A stretch of DNA of 64,000 nt from Aquarana catesbeiana (Eukaryota; Chordata; Amphibia; Anura; Ranidae), in assembly GCF_042186555.1 (NCBI RefSeq), contig NC_133336.1, positions 186,210,599-186,274,598 of the forward strand, in the 5' to 3' direction. Within the stretch, counting starts at the first letter, position 1, and each line of letters begins with the position of its first letter. The position numbers and the translations under genes are program-made. The notes beneath the pieces were generated by a model, which was not told where the DNA came from, made no database searches, and was given only the letters and a program-made list of their open reading frames with translations. Below, in pieces: positions 49,901 to 58,900 of the stretch.

Positions 49901-52900
49901 CCTCCTCCTCCTCGTTGCTACAATTAGCATGATCCTGCTGTCTATCCGCCATGTGCTCTTCCCCCACTGCGCCGAACGAAAAGGGGCGGGGAATAGACTA
50001 GAAAGAACGTCAGGGGCGGGCGGAGTTATACGCATGCGCAGTGTGTATAAATCGTAACGCGCGCGTCTTACGTACGATCTGTGAGCGGAGGAAGGAGCAT
50101 CGGAGGCGCTGATCGTGCTAACGAAGGTAGGATCTAAACTTGGGCCTATACTGCTTCGAAATGGAAGCCTATATTGTAACAAGATTAGGGGAGTTTGGCC
50201 TGACATTAGGCTTTGTCTTGTGTTGTGTCTTACAGAGAAAATGGATGGGTTCAACGACCACAATTTCCTGCCCCTGTTCATAGACAAGTACAGGGAGCTG
50301 CCCTGTCTGTGGCAAGTGAGACACCCCCACTATAATCACAAACAGAAGAGGCAGGCAGCGCTGGAGAAACTGCTGGCGTTGGTGAAGCCGGTGGTCCCCA
50401 CAGCAACCATCCCTTATTTAAAAGCTAAAATTGGTGGCCTGAGGAGCACGTATCTGAGGGAGCGCAAGAAGGTCACAGATTCCCAGAGATCCGGAGCTGC
50501 AGCAGATGTCGTTTATGTCCCCAGGCTGTGGTACTATGAGAGACTGCGATTTCTGTCAGACCACACTGAAGTCAGGGAATCCCTCTCTACTCTTCCTTCC
50601 ACGCTTCCTTCCACCCCAGCTGAGGCTTCCGATGTCCAACCTGGGCCTTCCAGCCAGGAAGAAGTGGAGGAGCCCAGCTGGAGTCAGGTATAGCATTCTT
50701 CTACAGATTTCTGGTCAATAAATAAATGATGTTTATTAGATGTTATTATTGATCACTAATTGCTGATTAAAAAAAGTGCTTTACATATCAATAGACAGTA
50801 GTGGGCACCCAAAATTGGGAAAAGAATGAAAACTGCTGGGCTCTGAAGGATAGTCTGTTATATTTGTTAACATTCAATTTGCAGCAGTCAGGAGGTGAAA
50901 ATTGTGTGTGATTGATGAATAAAAAACTAAAACTATGTCCCTTTTTCATACACAGGAAGACCTCAGCCAGGAGGAGGCTGTGGAATGTGGCAGTCAGGGG
51001 GAGGCGGGGATTAGTGGCAGCCAGGAGGAGGCGGGGCTAAGTGGCAGCCAAGAGAAGCCTGGGACAAGTCGCAGCCTGACTGAGTCTCAGGTCCCTCCCC
51101 TCCGCCTGCCATATAAACGAGCCAGGAAGGCCACTCCGAGCAGGATTCAGCGTACAGGCTGATCCAGGAGGCTTCGGCGTCCCTCCGAGCCTTCCCCAGT
51201 CCTGAAGAGGCCTTTGCCTGCATGGCTGCCACAAAATTGCAGGGCATGCAGGAGGGTCAACGCAAGATCTCTGAGGACCTGATTTATAAAGTCCTTCGTA
51301 AGGGGGAGAGTGGGGAACTGACACACAAGACGGATGTCATTGAGATCGACGATCCTCCTCCTCCTCCTCCTCCTCCTGCTGCCACAACTCCACCACCACA
51401 GCCAAAGCCTGTAAGGAAGCGTGGAAGGAAGACCAAAGAGTGATTGCCCTGGGTTCAGTCTGGTCTGACAGAAGATGCAGTCTCTCGTATGACCACAGCC
51501 TGGGGACACAGATGTCATCTGCTGCTTTCCGGATCTCTGGGACTTCTGGACCAGACTGCCCTCCCTTAGATATGGACTCCTCAGGCCACCAATTTTGCTT
51601 TTAAATAGTTGATGTCTGCCCTGGGGGTCCAAGGCTTCGCCCACTTCTGCAGTTTCTCCAGCGTTGCCTCCCTCTTTGTTTATAGTTGTGACCCCTTAAT
51701 AAAAATTTTTTGGGTAAATTCTACTCTCCTGTGTGTGTTTTCATCCAAAAAGGACAGTTTGTTGGTGACGATTCAGGTACATTTCTAAAGTACAATGTGA
51801 AATTAACAAGGGACAACAACACCAAACAATCTCCTACAGATTAAATAGAACAACATATTAGTGGTGTTGTGGGAACTTGTCACAAAAAACACACAAACAT
51901 TTTCGGGAATACAAATCAAAATCACCAAAAAAAATAAAAATAAAAAAGAGAAACACAAAAAAAGAATCTACATTAAAGTCCAAAAAAAAAAAAAAATTTT
52001 GTTGTCAGATGTGAGAAATCAAAATATATTGAGGGAATCCCGATAAATAGTAACGAAATAAGTTTGTGAGAAGTGTGTGTGAATATGAGCAGCAAAACTA
52101 CTTAATTCTTGTCACATTATAAAGAAGAAGAGAGTGCGCTGTATTAAACCATTTTGAACATTGCAGCGTGACGAAAGTGCTGTATCCATTCCGAACGCTA
52201 CGTTTACCAGAACGAGCTGTCCCGTGTCGGAATTTCTTCTGAGCATGCGTGGCACTTTGTGCGTCGGAACAGGCCACACACGGTCGGAATTTACGCGATC
52301 GGATTTTGTTGTCGGAAAATTTTATCTCCTGCTGTCCAACTTTGTGTGTCGGAAAATCCGATGGAAAATGTCCGCTGGCGCCCACACACGGTCGGAATTT
52401 CCGACAACACGCTCCGATCGGACATTGTCCATCGGAAAATCCGACCGTGTGTACGGGGCATAAGACTTACCATACCTGCAAAGCAACGTCTTTATGTATC
52501 GTGGGAGCAAACGCTGTTGCTGTCAAGATAAATAAATCCGCGCTGAGGCTGAATGGCTTACCTGAAAACAAAAAAATGGTTAACAATAAAACATAGTAAA
52601 CAGTAAAGTATAAAAAAATTACATACCTGAAAAACAAACATGATAAAACATAACAACAATAAAACATTGCAGAATAGAATACAGTAAAAAAGAGAAGAAC
52701 AATAGAAAGAGAATAGAGAGAGAACAATAAAACGACAACTATTTTTGTTTATTTTATTTTATATTTTTTTGTGTATTTTTATTTATTTATTTATTTTTTT
52801 TTTTACATTTTTTTTATAACTGTAACTTTTGTAACTGTAACCGGTTCCAGGTTCGGGTCTCTCAAAATGCGATGGCATCTTGGGAGATCCTGTGAAAGTG

Positions 52901-55900
52901 TGCCTACTCTGTGCAATGCTCTACCCTACGCTAAAACTCAACTAGTGTATGGTAGCGTTCAAAACATTCACCAATGCAAAGACCAGGATTGCCAGGACAG
53001 GAGGGACAATAATAGGGGGTGTCACGCCTATATCCGCGCTTTCTGCAGACACAACATTTTCTTTGGGGGGCTCGTTGGGTAGGGGTACGCGGGAGGACAT
53101 AAGGAAAATGCCTCTCATGCAGCCGGCTTACTGCATTTGGTTGGGAAGGTGAGGTGGAGCACCGTCTGGAAACAGAAGGGCTCTGACGATCTGTTCCTGG
53201 AATTTAAGGAAGGATCCAGTCCGTCCTGAAGCTCTGTATAGCACATGAGCGTTCAGCAAAGCCAATTGAAATAAATAAACAGACACTTTTTTTTATACCA
53301 GCGTCTGGCCTTACGGGCAACTAGGTACGGCGCCAACAACTGCCAACAACAACAATCGTTGAGGTCCACCCCTCACATATTTTGGTTATATTCGTGGACA
53401 CAGAGAGGTTTCTCCACAACACTAGTCGCTGTAGTAATTTGGACCGTCGTATCTGCATGAAGGGAGGTAAGAACGAAAACATTCTTCTTATCCCTCCACT
53501 TCATAGCGAGCAAATTATTACACTTCAAGCAGGCTCTCTCCCCCAGCCTAAGACGGGAATCTACAAGCCGCTGGGGAAAGCCCCGTGATTAGGTCGCACG
53601 GTGCCACATGCTCCAATCTGATGATCTAAAAGGTGACTAAAAAGTGGCACGCTTGTGTAATAATTGTCCACGTACAAGTGGTACCCCTTTCCGAATAAGG
53701 GTGACACCAAGTCCCACACAATCTTGCCAGCGCTTCCTATGTAGTCAGGGCAGTTTGTCGGCTTTATGTGACTATCTTTTCCCTCGTAAACCATAAAACT
53801 ACATGTATAGCCTGTGGCCCTGTCACAGAGATTATACATCTTGACCCCGTATCTGGCACGCTTGCTGGGAAGGTACTGTTTGAATGACAAGCGGCCAGAA
53901 AATTTAATCAGGGACTCATCAAGGCAGACAACTTGATGGGGAGTAAACAAGTCTGCAAAACGTTGGTTGAAGTAGTTTACGAGGGGCCGAATTTTGTAGA
54001 GCCGATCGTATTCAGGGTCTCCACGAGGACGACAGAGTTCATTGTTGTTGAAGTGCATGAACCGCAAAATCTGCTCGTATTGTGCCCTGGCCATGGAGGC
54101 AGAAAACACGGGCATATGGTGAATTGGGTCAGTGGACCAACATGACCGCAACTCACTCTTTTTGGTTATGCCCATGAGGAGGGAAAGGCCCAGAAAGATC
54201 TTAAATTCGGAAACCGTATTTGGTTTCCAATCTCTGACAAGGGAGGACTGGGGAATAGTGGCGATGTGTTGACCAGTGTACAAATTGCTTTGGTCCACAA
54301 TAGATCTATAGAGATCTTCGGTGAAAAACAGCGAATAAAAATCAAGTGACGTAAAATCAACTGTTTCCACATGAATGCCGGGTTTGCCAGTGAATGGGGG
54401 AAGTACGGGTGCTGCAGAAGTAGTGGGTTCCCAATTCGGATTGGCGAATGCAGCAGGAAGGGCACTATGGGCACGACGGGCCTGTGTTCGTCTTCTTGGT
54501 GGCAGCGGGACATTACTTGTGCTTGCCACCTCGCCAGCTTGAACTGCACTTATGGGACTCGCCACGTCACCAAGTGTTACTGCAGTGCTGGATGTACGAC
54601 CAGGGTGTACTAGGCCGCTGGTGCTTGCCAGTTCACCAGAAGGAATAGCAGCGCTAGTACTTCTCTGCTCCATATGAGGGACCTGCGGTTCTTGCAACTC
54701 AACAGCAGAAGAAGAAGATTGGGAGCTGGTACGCCTGATCTTGGCAGGGACCACAACTCCGTCGTCAGAGCTATCTGTCATGGAGCCACTGCTGTCTACG
54801 GGTTCGTATTCTGAGCTTGAATCTGACAGATGAGTGACTTCCTCTTCACTAGTGTACCTTCGATTTGCCATTTTGGGCTCTAAATTTAGTGGTACACTAG
54901 TGAGACTCACAGGCAAAAAAGCTCCTGACTGTTAGCGACTGGATCAAAATGCTGCCAAAAAACTGTTGGTGATCGCAGGGATCAGGCCTGACTCTGCAAA
55001 CGCTGCAGTTATGTGCGTTTAGTGTTTTGTAAGTGACAGTGATCGATCGATACTGCACTTGGGTGGGCTGGGCGGAGGGGCAAAACGCAGGTGCTAGCAG
55101 GTATCTGGGCTGATCCCGCTAACACTGCGTTTTTGGGAACCCTAAACTGCTGGGGACGCTAGTATAGATCTGATCGGATCAGATATTGATCCGTTCAGAT
55201 ACTATACCACTAAAGGGAGGTGTATGCTGCGTGCGTGGGTGTTAGCGGTACTGGCACTAACCTGACGCTGCCTGGGGCAACACAGACCCTATCTGACCCT
55301 AAAACCTAACTTATATCACCGCCGGGCGATCAGGGGGTTAAACCTTTATTAGATAATAAACGGCGGGTGCCCTGACACTATAAAAAATAAACTAACCACC
55401 GTCACCCGTAACAGTTATACGGTGATCACTGGTGAAAGGGTTAACTAGGCGGCAATCAGAGGGTTAAAACCTTTACTAGGTAGTCTATGGGGGTCCCAGA
55501 CGCTATAAAATGCTGACAGGAAAACCTAAGTACCTCCCTAACTAGCGTCACCTGTGACACTAATACAGCGATCAGAAAAACGATCGCTTAGTGACACTGG
55601 CGACGGGGGGTGATCAAGGGGTTAAAACTTTATTAGGGGGGGTTAGGGGGGCACCCTAGACCTAAAGGGGCCTAACACTAACTGCCCTACCACTTATAAC
55701 TGTCACAAACTGACACCATGCAGTAATCAGGAAAAAAAAAAACTGCTACTGGTGTCACTGTGACAGGGGGTACAGGGGGGTGATCAGGGGGTGATGGGGG
55801 GGTGTGTGAAAAGTGTGCCTAGAGTGTTCTACTGTATGTGTGGTGTTTGGTGCCAGGGCCACCATCAGGGGGGTACAGCCCACACACTTGTAAGGGGCCC

Positions 55901-58900
55901 TAGAGTCTAGAAGGGCCCGGCTGTCTGGCGGGGATGAGAGAAGGCAAGGAGAGATGCATGAAAGCTCTGTGGCTGCACTGGCTTTCAGAATGTGTGCGAG
56001 TCAGCAGCTGCTGCTGTGTCACTGACATCGGGCTCTTTGCTGCCACCTCTGGTAAATTCCAGCATGTGCACTCCTTGTGTGTTTTGCACATGAGCTGGGA
56101 CCAGGAACAGCACCTTCCAAGTAAGGACTAATGTACAACTGAAGAGGAACGGGGGTGGGGTGGTGTACATGTGTGTCTGTGTACATGTGTGTGTGTGTGT
56201 GCATGTGTGTGCCTGTGTGTATCTGTGTACATATGTGTGTGTGCCTATGTGCATGTGTACATGTGTGTGTCTGTGTACATATGTGTGTGCATGTGTGTGT
56301 CTGTGTACATATGTGTGTGTGCCAATGCATGTGTACGTGTGTGTGTGTGCCTGTCTGTGCCTGTGTGTGTGTGTCTCTGTACATATGCATGTGTGCCTAT
56401 GTACATGTGTGTGTGTCTGTGTACATATGTGTCTGTGTGTGTGTGAGGGGAGCTTAGAGCATACAGATGTGAGGGGGGCTGAGAGCATACAGGTGAGAGG
56501 GGGGCTGAGAGCGTACAGGTGTGAGGGGGGCTGAGAGCGTACAGGTGTGGGGGGGGCTGAGAGCGTACAGGTGTGAGGGGGGCTGAGAGCGTACAGGTGT
56601 GGGGGGGGCTGAGAGCGTACAGGTGTGGGGGGGGCTGAGAGCGTACAGGTGTGAGGGGGGCTGAGAGCGTACAGGTGTGAGGGGGGTTGAGAGCGTACAG
56701 GTGTGAGGGGGGCTGAGAGCGTACAGGTGTGTGGGGGGCTGAGAGCGTACAGGTGTGTGGGGGGCTGAGAGCGTACAGGTGTGTGGGGGGCTGAGCGCGT
56801 ACAGGTGTGAGGGGTCTGAGAGCGTACAGGTGTGTGGGGGGCTGAGAGCGTACAGGTGTGTGGGGGGCTGAGTGCGTACAGGTGTGAGGGGGGCTGAGAT
56901 AGTACAGGTGAGAGGGGGGCTGAGAGCGTACAGGTGTAAGGGGGGCTAAGAGCGTACAAGTGTGGTAGGGGGGCTGAGAGCGTACAGGTGTGTGGGGGGC
57001 TGAGAGCATACAGGTGTGAGGGGGGCTGAGATCGTACAGGTGTGAGGGGGGCTGAGAGCGTACAGGTGTGTGGGGGGCTGAGAGCATACAGGTGTTGGGG
57101 CTGAGAGCGTACAGGTGTGAGGGGGGCTGAGAACATACAAGTGTGTGGGGGTTGAGAGAGAACATATGTGAAGAGGGGCTGCGAGCGTACAAGTGTGACT
57201 GGGGCTTCGAGCTCACAAGTGTAAGTGGGGTTGCGAGTGTACAGCTGCTGGTTTGGGGTGTCTCTTTTGGGCAAAATATAAATGTGAAAGCACTGATGAC
57301 TTATAATACACTGTTCATTTTCATATAAGACGTTGTAACTGTTAAAATAAAAGGTGTGTGCACGGAAGGACTTGATGGGATGGCTAGTGGGCATTCGGTG
57401 GGATGGCCAGTGGGCAGGCCCTGGGGAATGTTGGCAGTCAGGCCTGGGGGGGCCCACAATTTCTGATGGCTGCCCTGTTTGGTGCACTTACTTGATGTCT
57501 TCTCTCCTTGGTGCCGGAACGAAAAAGACCGACACGAGGAGAGATGACATCACTTCCTCTGCCGCTATTTACATTACAGAGGAAGGTTTTCATTCGCCAG
57601 GAGTGATCGTGAGGGGGTGGCCATGAATCAGTGGCCCCCCCCTCACCCCGAATCGCTCCTGACAAGAAATCGACCGCCGCAGGCACCGGGGGGGGGGGAA
57701 TCGCCCGCGGGCAGGCAGGGACATACAGATAAGCCCTTATGCCTGCCCGTGCCATTGTGCCGACGTACATCGGCGTGCAGCGGTCGGCAACTGGTTAATG
57801 AAACACATTGAGATCTCTAATGTTTTCTATTGCTTCATTTGATGACTACACAAATCTTGACAGCTCTTTTTAAGGAGCGAGTGTATAATCAACATGTGGA
57901 AAATCATAAGAACTATCCTTTGTGCATTCCTTTGTTGTTAATCTTTTTTTTAAGCAATTAGAGCCCTTTCACACTGGGGCGGTTTGCAGGCGTTATTGCA
58001 CTAAAAATACCGCCTGCAAACCGACCCAAAACAGCCGCTACTGTTTGTTCAGTGTGAAAGCCCGAGGGCTTTCACACTGAAGTGGTGCGCTGGCAGGAGA
58101 AGAAAAAAACTCCTGCAAGCCGCATCTTTGGAGCGGTGAAGGAGCGGTGTATTCACCGCTCCTAAACCGCTCCTGCCTATTGAAATCAATGGGGCAGTGC
58201 GGCTATACCACGGCAATACCGCGGCTATAGCCGCGCTATGCGCGCGGTTTTAACCCTTTTACGGCCGCCAGCGGGGGTTAAAACCGCACCGCTAGCGGCC
58301 GAATACCGCCGCAAAAACGACGGTAAAGCAGCGCTAAAAATAGCGCTGTTTTACCGCCGACGCCCCCACCTCCCCAGTGTGAAAGCAGCCTAAAGCTTAA
58401 GATTTTTTATATGCTGGATCTGTACATGTATTAACCTCCAAAAAAAGTCTCAAGTTTCTTTTTTACTTTTTTGTAATACAAAACAAAGCTTGAACTAAGC
58501 TTTAAGCAATTTCTATACTGAAAAAAGTACCTACTTTAATAATCCATTCAATTTGTTTACTGTCAGTTGTTGGCCTAAACTGAGGAAAAAAAAATGTTTT
58601 TTTATATATTTTTTGGGGGATATTTATTATAGCAAAAATTAAAAAATAATGCGTTTTTTTTTTTTCAAAATTGTCGCTATTTTTGTTTATGGCGCAAAAA
58701 AATAAAAACCGCAGAGGTGATCAAATACCACCAAAAGAAAGCTCTATTTGTGGGAAAAAAGGACGTCAATTTTGTTTCGGAGCCACGTCGCACGACCACG
58801 CAATTGTCAGTTAAAGTGATGCAGTGCCGAATCGCGAAAAGTGCTCTGGTCTTTTGCCAGCCAAATGGTCCGGGGCTGAAGTGGTTAATACGTTTTTTTC

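Larger units (their letters stand above)
46930..52460. mobile_element. PIF/Harbinger element with three genes
   Basis: The ends are TGCCCCGTACACACGGTCGG and its inverse (cgaccgtgtgtacggggca), 5531 bp apart. The flanking triplets are TTA and TAA, so the expected 3-bp TWA duplication is imperfect. It carries a truncated transposase gene (+, 47404-47880), a three-exon Myb/SANT-like gene (-, 49952-48643) and a MADF-like gene (+, 50241-51443). The last two diverge from a CpG-rich promoter. A foldback lies at 48353-48582. With the transposase catalytic part missing, this copy would need help in trans. Confidence 0.85.
45395..57798 (-). mobile_element. Autonomous-type piggyBac element, old, with two nested insertions
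   Basis: The transposase reads on the minus strand, so the 5' end is on the right: reverse strand TTAACCAGTTGCCGACCGC (TTAA 57795-57798). The left end is CTAACCACTTGAAGAC at 45395, a one-base change from TTAACCACTTG. These ends match the two end types of the TTAA MITEs. Subtracting the Harbinger (46930-52460) and hAT (55854-57477) insertions leaves about 5.2 kb. The left boundary could alternatively be 43102. Assignment of the left end is an inference from sequence resemblance. Confidence 0.65.

Noticed and set aside
55985..57487. A 500-codon minus-strand ORF rich in HTC and SPP repeats
   Set aside because: It reads through GT-rich and 26-bp repeat DNA within a hAT element; it has no start context, domain or complexity.
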